This document shows positions 33,543 through 42,686 of a DNA stretch of 64,000 nucleotides, piece by piece; positions within the stretch are counted from its first letter, which is position 1; the number at the start of each line of letters is the position of its first letter. The notes under the pieces are model-generated. The model had not been told where the DNA came from and did not search any database. It saw only the letters and a program-made list of their open reading frames with translations. The position numbers and the translations under genes were made by a program. This DNA comes from Paenibacillus flagellatus. Its GTDB lineage: Bacteria > Bacillota > Bacilli > Paenibacillales > NBRC-103111. The stretch is from assembly GCF_003217775.1 (NCBI RefSeq), contig NZ_QJVJ01000007.1:124001-188000 (forward strand), given 5' to 3'.

Positions 33543-35876
33543 ATGAGAAACTATTTGGTCTCGATGGCGGCGGCGTTCCTCCTCCTCGGAGCGCTGTCGG
33601 CTTCGGTCTTTGGCGCGGGCGACCCGGCCGCGCCGGCGGAGGCGGTCCGCTCGGTGCAGACCGATTTGAGCCGGGCGGCGGCGGGATTGGCGCTGGACGC
33701 GGAGGACGCGAAGGCCAAGCTGACGCGGGCGGAACGGACGTACCGCGGCGAGCTGGCCGGCGCCTTCGCCTCCGGCGGCGGCTCCGAAGCCGCCGCGCGG
33801 GCGAGCGAAGGGTTCGCCGCTGCGAACGAAGCGGCGAGCACCGGCAACGAGCCCGGACTGGCGGCGGCTGCCGCCGAGATTCGCACCGCGCTGCTTGCCG
33901 GAGGGTATTCGCTTGCATTGGAGTCGATCGCGCGCGGCGATGCCGGGGCGGCAGCCGGCTGGCTGCAGCTCCGCGAATACCGTCCGACAAGCCGGTTTGC
34001 TCAGCCGAATACCGACGCCTCGCTCGCCATCGACGAGTGGACGAAAGGTGCGGCGTCGGCATCCGACGCGGCCGCCCGGGTCAAGGCCGACTTGCTGGAC
34101 GCGTATCAGGCGCGCCTGACGAAGGCGCTGCAGGACGCGAAGGACGCCGAGGCGAAACGCTTCGCGACGCGCCAGGCGGAGCATGCGGCTTCGGCGCGCG
34201 GCTACTTCCGCATCCTCGCACCGGCGTATGCCGAGCAGCGGGGCGATGCCGCAGCGCGCAAGGCGACGGCCGCTCTGGACGGCCTGCTCGCCGCGGCTCT
34301 CGCCGGCAAGCCGATCGGCGAACCGCTGGCCGCCGTCGAGAGCGAGCTGCGCGGCTTCCGGGCCGCCCCCCTTTCGCTGGACGAGAAGAAGCGGCTCGCC
34401 GGGCAGCTGAAGCGGTTCGCCTCGCTCGTCGCCGTCGAATACGGCCGCGGCGTCGGCGGCGGCAAAGTGCTGAAGGATTTCGAAATCGTGGAGGCGTCGT
34501 CGTTTCATACCGCCGCCTTGAACGCCTTCCAGGATTTGCGCGAGACGCTCGAGGCGTCCAACCCGTCGGCGGCCGCCGACATCGAGCGGCTGTTGAACGA
34601 GCTGAAGGCGATCCTCGACGCGGCCGCCGCGCAAACGTCGGTCGCGCCCGCTTCCGCCGTGGACGAAGCCGTCGGCAAGCTGTCCAAAGCGGTGACCGAC
34701 GCGGTGCCGGCCGACTGGCTCGCGCACAGCGTCGCCGGCGATTTCGACGCCGTCTCCGCCCTGCTCGACCAGATGGAAAGCGCGGTGCAGGCAGGCCAGT
34801 ACGATAGGGCCGAATCGGCCCGGCTCGAGGCGTACGCGATTATGGAGTCGGGGCCGGAGCCGCGCATCGTCGCCTTCGCGCCAAGCTTCAAGCCGATCAT
34901 CGAAGGCTTGTTCTGGAACGGCGTTCAGCCGTACAAAGGATTGGCCGATCTGATCGCGCGCCGCGCCTCCTCCGAAGAGATCCGCGGCGTCCGCCTCCAG
35001 CTCGATCAGGAGCTGGCCAAGGCGCAGGAGGCGATCGGCGGAGGCCATTCGTCGCGAACGGCCGTCGCCTTCAATACGGCGACGATCGTCTTTCGCGAAG
35101 GACTTGAGGCCGTGCTCATCCTGGCGGCGCTGATGGCCGGTCTGCAGCGCGGCGAATACAGCCATATGCGCCGCCCGCTCTGGTGGGGCGCGCTCGGGGC
35201 GTTGGGAGCGACGGTGCTCACCTGGTTTCTCGCCCGCGGCGTGCTCGCTTCGCTCGCGCGATTCGGCGAGCATCTGGAAGCGATCGTCTCGCTGATCGCG
35301 GTGGCGGTGCTATTGCTCATCACCAATTGGTTTTTCCACAAAACGTATTGGACCGGCTGGCTGCAGTCGTTTCAGAAGCGGAAAGGCCGCATCGTCAAGG
35401 GCGACATCGGCCAATGGATCGGCATGGTGACGCTGGGGTTTACGAGCATTTACCGCGAAGGCTTCGAAACCGTGCTGTTCCTGCAGGCGATGGTGCTCGA
35501 CGCGGGGCCGGGCGCCGTCGGCGGCGGCATCGCCCTCGGCATGACCGGCGTCGTACTCGTCGGGCTGCTGCTGTTCCTCATCCAGGTAAAGCTGCCGTAC
35601 AAGAAAATGCTCGTCGTCACCGGCGTCATGATCGGCAGCGTCCTGCTGACGATGGTCGGCACGACGACGCACGTGTTCCAGGTTGTCGGCTGGCTGCCGC
35701 TGCATCCGATCCGCTCGTACGAGTTCCCGTACTGGATCAGTCTCTGGTTCGGCGTCTACGCCACTTGGGAAGGCATCGTGCTGCAAATCGCTTCCTTCGT
35801 GTTCGTCGTCGGCAGCTACTATCTCGCCCGCGGCCTGCAGCGCCGCGGCAAGCGGGAGCCGGTCCCCGCCTCGTAA
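33543..35876 (+). CDS. FTR1-family iron permease with long N-terminal extracytoplasmic domain
   Basis: A 777-residue protein. A signal peptide (1-28) precedes an Ala-rich helical domain of about 470 residues outside the membrane, then a C-terminal seven-helix FTR1 permease. The two iron-binding motifs are REGLE (518-522) and REGFE (638-642), as in EfeU/Ftr1p. The helical domain probably hands iron to the channel, as in other Gram-positive FTR1 fusions (inference). The start at 33543 has AAAAGGAG upstream. The gene is co-transcribed with the lipoprotein gene under the Fur box. Confidence 0.9.
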   Translation: MRNYLVSMAAAFLLLGALSASVFGAGDPAAPAEAVRSVQTDLSRAAAGLALDAEDAKAKLTRAERTYRGELAGAFASGGGSEAAARASEGFAAANEAASTGNEPGLAAAAAEIRTALLAGGYSLALESIARGDAGAAAGWLQLREYRPTSRFAQPNTDASLAIDEWTKGAASASDAAARVKADLLDAYQARLTKALQDAKDAEAKRFATRQAEHAASARGYFRILAPAYAEQRGDAAARKATAALDGLLAAALAGKPIGEPLAAVESELRGFRAAPLSLDEKKRLAGQLKRFASLVAVEYGRGVGGGKVLKDFEIVEASSFHTAALNAFQDLRETLEASNPSAAADIERLLNELKAILDAAAAQTSVAPASAVDEAVGKLSKAVTDAVPADWLAHSVAGDFDAVSALLDQMESAVQAGQYDRAESARLEAYAIMESGPEPRIVAFAPSFKPIIEGLFWNGVQPYKGLADLIARRASSEEIRGVRLQLDQELAKAQEAIGGGHSSRTAVAFNTATIVFREGLEAVLILAALMAGLQRGEYSHMRRPLWWGALGALGATVLTWFLARGVLASLARFGEHLEAIVSLIAVAVLLLITNWFFHKTYWTGWLQSFQKRKGRIVKGDIGQWIGMVTLGFTSIYREGFETVLFLQAMVLDAGPGAVGGGIALGMTGVVLVGLLLFLIQVKLPYKKMLVVTGVMIGSVLLTMVGTTTHVFQVVGWLPLHPIRSYEFPYWISLWFGVYATWEGIVLQIASFVFVVGSYYLARGLQRRGKREPVPAS

Positions 35877-35931
35877 GGCCGGCGCCGCCGCCGGAGCAAG
35901 CCCGATAGACCCTGCGTCAACGATTGGCAGG

Positions 35932-35978
35932 AAAAAGGACGGGATCCCGCACGTTACGGTGCGGGGCCCGTCCTTTTT
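35932..35978. terminator. Bidirectional terminator after the FTR1 gene
   Basis: AAAAAGGACGGG and CCCGTCCTTTTT are perfectly complementary and enclose a second perfect stem (CCCGCAC/GTGCGGG). The A-run and T-run let it work on both strands, ending the FTR1 transcript and the small minus-strand gene. Confidence 0.9.
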
Positions 35979-36002
35979 GGCGACGAAAGCGCCCCTCGTC
36001 TC

Positions 36003-36155
36003 TTATACTCCGCAAGACCCGGGGAAGCCGTCATTTTGTTTTTGTTCTTCAAGCCGTTCCCGCATCTTCTCGTCTTCCGGCATATCCGCTACGATTTTGG
36101 CGGTCGGGCCCGCCTTGGGCGCCGTTTCCGTTTCGTTTCGGGCGTCGGGTTTCAT
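36003..36155 (-). CDS. Small 50-residue charged protein, unknown
   Basis: Encodes a 50-residue hydrophilic peptide starting MKPDARNETETAPKAG, with a charged helix (MPEDEKMRERLEEQ) and a CGV C-terminus. Support comes from AAGGAGATGGAG upstream of the ATG and from the bidirectional terminator just beyond its stop. There is no signal peptide or membrane segment. I do not recognise a family. Confidence 0.55.
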   Translation of the reverse strand: MKPDARNETETAPKAGPTAKIVADMPEDEKMRERLEEQKQNDGFPGSCGV

Positions 36156-36337
36156 TCTTCTCCATCTCCTTCCGCTATAAATGCGATGCATCTCTAGCTT
36201 CCGCCGCCGGCAGGAAGCCTATTCGGAAGGGACAAGCGCCCCAGGCGAAATGTGGTAAAGTTAAGGAGGAGCGTTAAACGAACGAAGTATTTTAGAATCG
36301 TTCGGGCTATATACGGCACAACGATCGGAGGCAGGTG

Positions 36338-36808
36338 ATGAAAATGTTGCTTATTGACGGCATCTCCGGATTTCCTATCAATGAGTTGCAAAGGGTCGAT
36401 TCCCTGCAATTCAAAAAACTTAGTTACTCGTTAGTTAACGTTGCCCAAGGGAGACTTTTGTCCTTCGAGGCGCCCTGTGCATCAAACAACTTTTACAAAG
36501 CGGAGCTTGGTTGGAAGGACGAAAGAGTATTTCTTTTACTAAACGCCTCCTATCCTATTCTTGCGTTTGCTTCCTCAATTGAATATTTCAACATCAAATT
36601 TATCGATCACTCGCTTTCAAATGATGTAGAATCCTCTGGCTGTGGATTTAGGGTAGCTTCCGCAAGCGAGCTTAATGAAAACTTAGCTCTTGATGAAAGG
36701 ACCCTCACCGTTCTAAACAAAAACAGCCTCAACCAATCAGAATTAAGTCAGATATTTTTTTGGAAACCGAAAACGATCGGCGACGTTGTTTTCAATTTTT
36801 GGGACTAA
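36338..36808 (+). CDS. Hypothetical protein, 156 residues
   Basis: A 156-residue soluble protein ending in a distinctive FFWKPKTIGDVVFNFWD segment. The ATG at 36338 follows GGAGG by 6 bases. Base composition is clearly lower in GC than the iron operon upstream, and codon choice is more relaxed, marking the left edge of an AT-richer block. The C-terminal aromatic motif suggests a conserved domain, but I cannot name it. An inverted repeat (CGAACGA/TCGTTCG, 36279-36304) lies upstream. Confidence 0.65.
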   Translation: MKMLLIDGISGFPINELQRVDSLQFKKLSYSLVNVAQGRLLSFEAPCASNNFYKAELGWKDERVFLLLNASYPILAFASSIEYFNIKFIDHSLSNDVESSGCGFRVASASELNENLALDERTLTVLNKNSLNQSELSQIFFWKPKTIGDVVFNFWD

Positions 36809-37022
36809 TTCGTTCAAGGCGCGGTGCTTAGGCTAAAAAGGGGTGCTTCATGGTCATTATTCATGACTGTGGAGACATCCTTTTTTGCTGTGCAATGACA
36901 CACTTTATCGAATGTTAATCATTTCAGCATCAAACTTTTATTTTTATAGAGGCGGCTTTTCATTTTCAGTGGTTAAGATGAAAGGCAAGGTTATCATCGA
37001 AGAAATTCGGGGGGAAAAGCTT

Positions 37023-37946
37023 ATGGGAAACAAGGTGCTTCTGGAAGTACGGGGATTGACGAAAACTTTCGGTTCCAGGACCGTCGTGGATCGTCTGAAT
37101 CTTCGAATGGAGGAAGGGGATATATACGGGTTCCTCGGCACGAACGGTTCTGGAAAAACAACGACGATCCGCATGATAACGGGCCTCGTCCATCCCGATG
37201 CCGGCGAGGTTAGGATTGGCGGATTTCATCTGAAATCGCAGTTTAAGGCTGCTATCTCTCTTGTAGGCGCCATCGTTGAGAATCCGGCTTTTTACACGTA
37301 TCTATCCGCTTACGATAATCTCAAGCTGACGGCGAATCTATTGCCGGGGGTAACCCGAAGGCGGATCGATGAAGTGCTTGAAATCGCCGGACTCTCCGAT
37401 CGGGCTAAAGACAAGGTTGGTACTTACTCGCTTGGCATGAAGCAGCGGCTTGGCATTGCGGGCGCGCTTCTAAACCGTCCGAAGCTGATCATTCTGGACG
37501 AACCTACGAACGGATTGGATCCGCAAGGAATGAAGGGAGTCAGGGAATTGATCGCGCAGCTCGCCGTGGAGCAAGGCATCTCTTTTCTGATATCAAGCCA
37601 TCAGCTTCATGAAGTCGAACAAATATGCACCAAGGCAGGCGTTATCCGGAAAGGGAAGCTGATTGCGGAGGGTGAGGTTAGGCACCTGCTTGCTTCGGGA
37701 GAGGAAACCGTAGAGATCGTCACTTCGGAACCGGACAGGGCGGAGCAGCTTCTCAGATCAGCATCCGAGGTCATTTCCGTTTCGCGCTCCCATGACCACC
37801 TCACTGTCCAAACAAACGGCGATTGCTCCTTCAAGCTGAATCAACTGCTCATGACGAGCGGCGTTCACGTTCGAACCATTAGCCGCAGGCCTCGGACGCT
37901 TGAGCAATTCTTTTTCGATATAACGGAAGGAGATGGCGGACCGTGA
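37023..37946 (+). CDS. ABC transporter ATP-binding protein, BcrA/lantibiotic-protection type
   Basis: A 307-residue ATPase. Walker A is GTNGSGKTTT, the signature YSLGMKQRLGIAGALL and Walker B LIILDEPTNGLDPQGM, followed by the C-terminal extension typical of BcrA, SpaF and other peptide-antibiotic exporters. The start at 37023 has GGGGGGAAAAG upstream; longer in-frame starts exist but have no SD. Two small ABC-2 permeases follow, the first overlapping by 4 bp, then a response regulator and kinase, the classic layout of a self-induced bacitracin/lantibiotic detoxification module. The substrate is unknown. Confidence 0.9.
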   Translation: MGNKVLLEVRGLTKTFGSRTVVDRLNLRMEEGDIYGFLGTNGSGKTTTIRMITGLVHPDAGEVRIGGFHLKSQFKAAISLVGAIVENPAFYTYLSAYDNLKLTANLLPGVTRRRIDEVLEIAGLSDRAKDKVGTYSLGMKQRLGIAGALLNRPKLIILDEPTNGLDPQGMKGVRELIAQLAVEQGISFLISSHQLHEVEQICTKAGVIRKGKLIAEGEVRHLLASGEETVEIVTSEPDRAEQLLRSASEVISVSRSHDHLTVQTNGDCSFKLNQLLMTSGVHVRTISRRPRTLEQFFFDITEGDGGP

Positions 37947-38716
37947 TCAGGCTGATCCAAAACGAGCTTTACAAAACATTCCGATTCAAAAAGCTTTATA
38001 TATTCATGGCGATCCTCGCCGTTCATGCCTGGTTAACCGTTCATTTCTATAACGCAGGCGGGGAATGGAAGTCGGTAATTCTGATGCCTAACGGTCAGTC
38101 TCTCCCGCTGACGCTCCTGAACAGTATGGCTCAATTTATGACCGTATTTATTCCCATCTATGTTGCCGACCTGATAACAGGCGAAGTGAAAACCGGCACG
38201 TTAAAAATGTCGTTACTGCGTCCAGTCCGGCGAATCGAATGGCTCCACGCCAAAATCGTCTCCTTATTCGTATTCATGACGGTACTGCTTGTTTTCTCCA
38301 TCGCAGCGGAATACGCGATCGGAACGCTTGCATTCGGCTGGGGCGAACAAACATTGTATGCCGGTTCGCTGTATACGCAGACGGAAGGCGTGTGGTTGAC
38401 GCTTCGCCTGACCTTCTCCATGCTCCTTCCGTATATGGCTTGCGGAATGCTTGTGATGTTCATTGCCGTATCCGCGGCGAACGTAAGCACAACGATCGGG
38501 CTATCCATCGGCGTGTTGACCGCCGCGCAATACTTGAATGCTTTCGAGCATCTCAAACCTTATTCCATTGTGAACCAAATGTATTTTTTTCATGAATATG
38601 TTTATCGGATAAACGGGGAGGCCGCGGTTCAAAGCATCGCGGTGATTGCCGGATATATCGCCGTTTTCTATCTCGTTAGCGCAAACGTGATAAAGAGAAA
38701 AGATTTCATCCTGTAA
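37943..38716 (+). CDS. ABC-2 type permease, first of pair
   Basis: A 257-residue membrane protein with about six helices, starting (M)IRLIQNELYKTFRFKKLY, the usual N-terminus of lantibiotic-immunity and BcrB-type permeases. The GTG start overlaps the ATPase stop (GTGA), indicating translational coupling. It is similar in length and layout to the next gene, so the two probably form a heterodimeric channel. Confidence 0.9.
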   Translation: MIRLIQNELYKTFRFKKLYIFMAILAVHAWLTVHFYNAGGEWKSVILMPNGQSLPLTLLNSMAQFMTVFIPIYVADLITGEVKTGTLKMSLLRPVRRIEWLHAKIVSLFVFMTVLLVFSIAAEYAIGTLAFGWGEQTLYAGSLYTQTEGVWLTLRLTFSMLLPYMACGMLVMFIAVSAANVSTTIGLSIGVLTAAQYLNAFEHLKPYSIVNQMYFFHEYVYRINGEAAVQSIAVIAGYIAVFYLVSANVIKRKDFIL

Positions 38717-38729
38717 GGGGGTTCGTTCC

Positions 38730-39503
38730 TTGAGCAAGCTTATCCAATGCGAGCTCTTCAAAGTGTTCAGGCAAAAAAAGCTGTATGTGTTCATGCTTGT
38801 TCTGACCGCTGCGGAAATTTCGGCTGTTTTTCAAATTTACCGGGAAGCAGCCGGTTTTACCGGCTTCGGGCCCAATGGCCAGTCGTTTCCATTGAACGTA
38901 CTCCTTAACGGCACATTTTTCATCCCTATTTTGATCGCGATCCTCGCGGCCGAATCCATTGCGGAGGAATATCGGAGCGGCAACCTGAAAAAGGCGCTTC
39001 TTTGCCCGGTAAGCAGGATGGATCTGCTTCATGCCAAAATCGTGTCTATGGTCACTGTTGTGGCGGTTCTGCTTATTTTTCTCGTTCTTTCCTCTTATGT
39101 TATCGGGACTTTGGCTTTTGGGTGGGGGGAACGAACGGTTGTCGACGAAATGATTTATACATTTAGCGAAGGGATCCGGCTTGTGGCCCAAATCGTTCTG
39201 CTATCCGTGCCGCCTTATCTGGCGTTCGGCATGATCGTTATTTTTATAGCCTTGCTGACGACAAATCCGGGCGGTTCGATCGGAGCGGCTCTCGTGCTTT
39301 TAGCTGTTTCTCCGCTTGTCGAGGGAATCCCGCAGGTTAGATCTTTTTTTATCGGTTATCAAATGCAGGTCGTTCCCTTTCTTCCTCTACACGATATGGC
39401 TGCGATGGACTTGTGGGGCGGTTTGGCCGTCAGCATCGTCTATTTTGGTGTTCTATACGCGGGTAGTGTTATGATGATTAGGAAAAAAGATATTTTGATT
39501 TAA
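38730..39503 (+). CDS. ABC-2 type permease, second of pair
   Basis: A 257-residue membrane protein beginning (M)SKLIQCELFKVFRQKKLYVF, clearly paralogous to the preceding permease. A TTG start is used, with AAGGGGG 8 bases upstream; no ATG or GTG is nearby. The paired permeases and ATPase resemble SpaE/SpaG or BcrB arrangements. Confidence 0.88.
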   Translation: MSKLIQCELFKVFRQKKLYVFMLVLTAAEISAVFQIYREAAGFTGFGPNGQSFPLNVLLNGTFFIPILIAILAAESIAEEYRSGNLKKALLCPVSRMDLLHAKIVSMVTVVAVLLIFLVLSSYVIGTLAFGWGERTVVDEMIYTFSEGIRLVAQIVLLSVPPYLAFGMIVIFIALLTTNPGGSIGAALVLLAVSPLVEGIPQVRSFFIGYQMQVVPFLPLHDMAAMDLWGGLAVSIVYFGVLYAGSVMMIRKKDILI

Positions 39504-39516
39504 ATGGGGTGAACCT

Positions 39517-40218
39517 GTGCCGTTTGACAAAATCTTGATCGTGGAAGATGAGAAAGAAATCGCCGAATTGTTAAAAGACTACCTGGTGGAAGAACATTTT
39601 GAGGTCATCATCGCCAGTGACGGACGAGAGGCGATACACCTATACAGAGAATACATGCCGCAATTGATGATTTTGGATATCATGCTGCCCAAGCTTGACG
39701 GAATGGAAGTATGCCGCACGATCCGATCGGAATCGTCGATACCGATCATCATGCTTAGCGCCAAGAAAAGCGATGTGGATAAAATTATCGGACTAGGGAT
39801 CGGTGCGGACGATTATATCGTTAAGCCTTTTAGTCCGGGCGAGATTATCGCAAGGGTCAAGGCGCAGCTCAGGAGAGCCAATCAGCTTTCGTCTCCTGCA
39901 AGAACGTCGGAAATCATCCGATATCAAAATCTGGAGCTCGATATCAAGGCATATGAAGTGAGGGTTCAAAATCAACCTGTTCCCTTCTCGGCTAAGGAGT
40001 TCGAGGTCCTTCGTTTTTTCGCCCTTCATCCGAATCAGGTATTGACTCGCGAGCAAATTTTCCGGCATGTATGGGGGCTCGACGAACGCGGAGACTTGAA
40101 TACCGTAACCGTTCATATTAAGAAAATTCGAGAAAAAATCGAAGTCGACCCCGCCAACCCGACGATGATCAAAACGGTGTGGGGAGTCGGCTACAAGCTC
40201 GACGGTGGTCCGCGATGA
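39517..40218 (+). CDS. OmpR-family response regulator
   Basis: A 233-residue regulator: receiver domain with acidic pocket (VEDEKE) and phosphoacceptor Asp54, Lys in LSAKKSD, and a C-terminal winged helix (REQIFRHVWGLDERGDLNTVTVHIKKIREKIE). GTG start with ATGGGGTG upstream. It lies 13 bp after the permease gene and overlaps the kinase gene by 4 bp, so it is likely part of the same operon and controls the transporter. Confidence 0.93.
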   Translation: MPFDKILIVEDEKEIAELLKDYLVEEHFEVIIASDGREAIHLYREYMPQLMILDIMLPKLDGMEVCRTIRSESSIPIIMLSAKKSDVDKIIGLGIGADDYIVKPFSPGEIIARVKAQLRRANQLSSPARTSEIIRYQNLELDIKAYEVRVQNQPVPFSAKEFEVLRFFALHPNQVLTREQIFRHVWGLDERGDLNTVTVHIKKIREKIEVDPANPTMIKTVWGVGYKLDGGPR

Positions 40219-41285
40219 AGCTCGGAATTCGCTTCAAGCTGATCGCAACGCTGACCGCGATCATCATCGTTCCCGCCGTTTTGATGAGCATTTCCGGAGT
40301 CCGCGAAAAGCATACGGATCCAATCGAAGGGGCTCTTGGATTAAACTTCATGTTCCTGATCGGCATTCTGCTGATGGCGTTTGTTATATGCGCATATCTT
40401 CTAGTGCGGGTCATCACTAGACGTATTCTTCTGCCGCTTAAGGAATTGAATGCCGCCGCGGAACAGATTATGAACGGCAATTTGGATGTAGAAATTCGGA
40501 ATCGATACCATGACGAGATGGGCCGTTTTTGTTCCGCTTTCGATGTCATGCGAGCCAGGTTAAAGGAATCTCTGGATCGGCAGGCTGCTTACGAACGGTC
40601 CCGCAACGAGCTGATCGCGAATATTTCCCACGATTTACGGACACCGATTACGTCCATTCGCGGATACGTCGAAGGTTTGCAGGACGGCATAGCCCGGGAT
40701 GAGCAAAAGGTCGCCCGGTATCTGACGGTTATCAAAAACAAAACCGACCTGCTTGACCGCTTGATTGAAGATCTGTTTCAATTCTCGCAATTAGAGTCGG
40801 GACAGCTGGTGATGGACATTCGGGAACAAGACAGCCGCGAGTTCCTCGAAGCGATGATAGCGCCATTCGAAATGGAGCTTCATGACACTGCCATTGTATT
40901 GAATGTGGAACGCCCCTTCCCCTCCAGACCTATTCAAGTCGATCGGGATCGCATGGCGCAGGTGTTTGAAAATATTATCGAAAATGCAAAAAAATATGCC
41001 GGCAATTCTGCTGAAGTGACAATTTCAACTCGGGACGAGGCGGACTGCATTCGGATTGTGATCCGAGACAATGGGATTGGAATCTCCGAAGAGGATACTC
41101 CCTACTTGTTCGAACGCTTTTATCGAGGAGAAAAATCGCGTTCCCGTGCGTTCGGGGGAGCCGGATTGGGTCTTGCCATATGCAAACGAATCGTGGAAGA
41201 GCATGGCGGTCATATTGGGGTGCAGAGCAAACCGGGGTCAGGTGCCGAGTTTTTCTTGACATTGCCGGTTGTCAAAGTGGATTGA
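40215..41285 (+). CDS. HAMP-containing sensor histidine kinase
   Basis: A 356-residue kinase with two N-terminal membrane helices separated by only about 20 residues, so sensing probably occurs within the membrane or through the transporter, as in intramembrane-sensing kinases. A HAMP domain, the HisKA helix with His139 (NISHDLRTPITSIRGY), and an HATPase domain with N, G1 (IRDNGIGIS), F and G2 (GGAGLGLAI) boxes follow. The ATG overlaps the regulator stop (ATGA). Confidence 0.93.
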   Translation: MKLGIRFKLIATLTAIIIVPAVLMSISGVREKHTDPIEGALGLNFMFLIGILLMAFVICAYLLVRVITRRILLPLKELNAAAEQIMNGNLDVEIRNRYHDEMGRFCSAFDVMRARLKESLDRQAAYERSRNELIANISHDLRTPITSIRGYVEGLQDGIARDEQKVARYLTVIKNKTDLLDRLIEDLFQFSQLESGQLVMDIREQDSREFLEAMIAPFEMELHDTAIVLNVERPFPSRPIQVDRDRMAQVFENIIENAKKYAGNSAEVTISTRDEADCIRIVIRDNGIGISEEDTPYLFERFYRGEKSRSRAFGGAGLGLAICKRIVEEHGGHIGVQSKPGSGAEFFLTLPVVKVD

Positions 41286-41308
41286 AGAACGGGAGAGGAG
41301 CTCACATC

Positions 41309-41785
41309 GTGTTCCGTTACTACTATATAGCCTTGTGCGTAATTATTGCGGACCATGCGGCAAAATGGCTTGTGTCGACTTATATGAAAATCGGACAAGA
41401 AATCCCCTTAATACCTGGAGTTCTTGGGCTTGCATCCATCCGAAACCGAGGGGCCGCTTTTGGCATTTTGCAAGGACAAATCACCTTTTTTATTATCGCG
41501 ACGACCGTTGTCCTGGTCGGAATTATGCTCTATTTACCCAAAGCGCACCGTGAAAAAACGATCTCGCCTTATGGCTTGGCCCTTATTTTAGGCGGAGCGC
41601 TTGGTAATTATATTGACCGTGTTTTTAAAGGGGAAGTTGTGGACATGATTCAAGTTCATTTTTTTCACTTCCCCGTTTTTAATGTAGCTGATTCCTTCTT
41701 ATGCATGGGTGTCTTTATTGTAATGATTCACTCTTTGAAAGAGTCGCGTAATAAGGATGAAGAGTTGAAGGAAGTGATTAAATAA
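41309..41785 (+). CDS. lspA: Signal peptidase II (lipoprotein signal peptidase)
   Basis: A 158-residue, four-helix aspartic protease that cleaves prolipoproteins. The catalytic residues are Asp103 (GNYIDRVFKGEVVDMI) and Asp128 (FNVADSF), and the NRGAAFGI motif is present. The GTG start at 41309 follows GAGAGGAG; the long upstream frame runs through the kinase gene. It lies 23 bp after the kinase and is probably in the same operon as the BcrA-type transporter, away from its usual housekeeping neighbours, and the surrounding DNA is AT-richer. It may be a second, accessory copy. Confidence 0.9.
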   Translation: MFRYYYIALCVIIADHAAKWLVSTYMKIGQEIPLIPGVLGLASIRNRGAAFGILQGQITFFIIATTVVLVGIMLYLPKAHREKTISPYGLALILGGALGNYIDRVFKGEVVDMIQVHFFHFPVFNVADSFLCMGVFIVMIHSLKESRNKDEELKEVIK

Positions 41786-42022
41786 AAGGTATTCTAGTTC
41801 AACGATTTCGGAGCCGTTTGCCACCGCGGCAGCTGCTCTTTTGCCATTAAGCTGTTGAAAAGGATTGTTTGTTGTGGGAACGGTTAGGATCCGGGAATAG
41901 AGGGAATTTGGTCGACGAGTTGAACATTTCGATTGGCAATCCATAAGAAACAACCCAAGCGGAAATGTCCTATAATGTAGTTAATGATAGATATCTCTCA
42001 TGAAACAAAGGGAGAACTGAAA

Positions 42023-42625
42023 ATGAGAAAACTTGTTCTATTTTTGCATGCATCGCTTGACGGCTTTGTAGAAGGACCGAACGGGGAAATGGACATTGGC
42101 TGGGTTTCCTACGATGCTGATTTGGAGAAACACGCGAAAGAAATTCTGAGTACTGCCGACACGGTCATTTGGGGACGCGGGACTTATCAGATGATGCACA
42201 GTTACTGGCCGTCTGTACCTTCGAACCCATCAGCTTCGCAGCATGAACGGAATCATGCCGAGTGGATCGAAAAGACAGACAAAATCGTTTTTTCCACGAC
42301 GCTGGAGAAAGTCGAATGGAACAATTCCAGACTGGTGAAAGGAGATGTCGAGGAAGAGATCAAGAACCTCAAACAGCAGCAAGGCAAGGATATGGTCATC
42401 CTCGGCAGTCCCAGATTCGCACACTACCTTATGCAGCTTGATTTAATAGATGAGTATAAAATTACGGTCTCTCCCGTCCTGATCGGCAGCGGGTTGCCGT
42501 TATTCCAAGGTCTCAAGGAGAAGATCAATCTTAAACTTATCGAAAACAAGACATTTGATTCTGGAGCCATAGGCCTCGTTTACCAGACGGTTAGAGACCT
42601 TGAATACGCTAACGAAGTACGATAG
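42023..42625 (+). CDS. Dihydrofolate-reductase-like (RibD C-terminal domain) protein
   Basis: A 200-residue protein with the RibD_C/DHFR fold: KLVLFLHASLDGFVEG start, VIWGRGTYQMM nucleotide-binding loop and GKDMVILGSPRFAHYLM. Such YyaP/YwjB-like proteins are NADPH-dependent reductases of unknown substrate. AAGGGAG lies 8 bases upstream of the ATG. A T-rich tail is not evident after the stop, and the following 400 bp are decayed. Confidence 0.85.
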   Translation: MRKLVLFLHASLDGFVEGPNGEMDIGWVSYDADLEKHAKEILSTADTVIWGRGTYQMMHSYWPSVPSNPSASQHERNHAEWIEKTDKIVFSTTLEKVEWNNSRLVKGDVEEEIKNLKQQQGKDMVILGSPRFAHYLMQLDLIDEYKITVSPVLIGSGLPLFQGLKEKINLKLIENKTFDSGAIGLVYQTVRDLEYANEVR

Positions 42626-42686
42626 CACCACGACACGACGGCAGCCGGCCACCGATCGGTTCGGATAACGAAAGGAGCGTGAACCT

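Noticed and set aside
36885-37022. Longer N-terminus for the BcrA-type ATPase
   Set aside because: The extra residues are not family-like and the upstream starts lack an SD, while the ATG at 37023 has one and matches the domain start.
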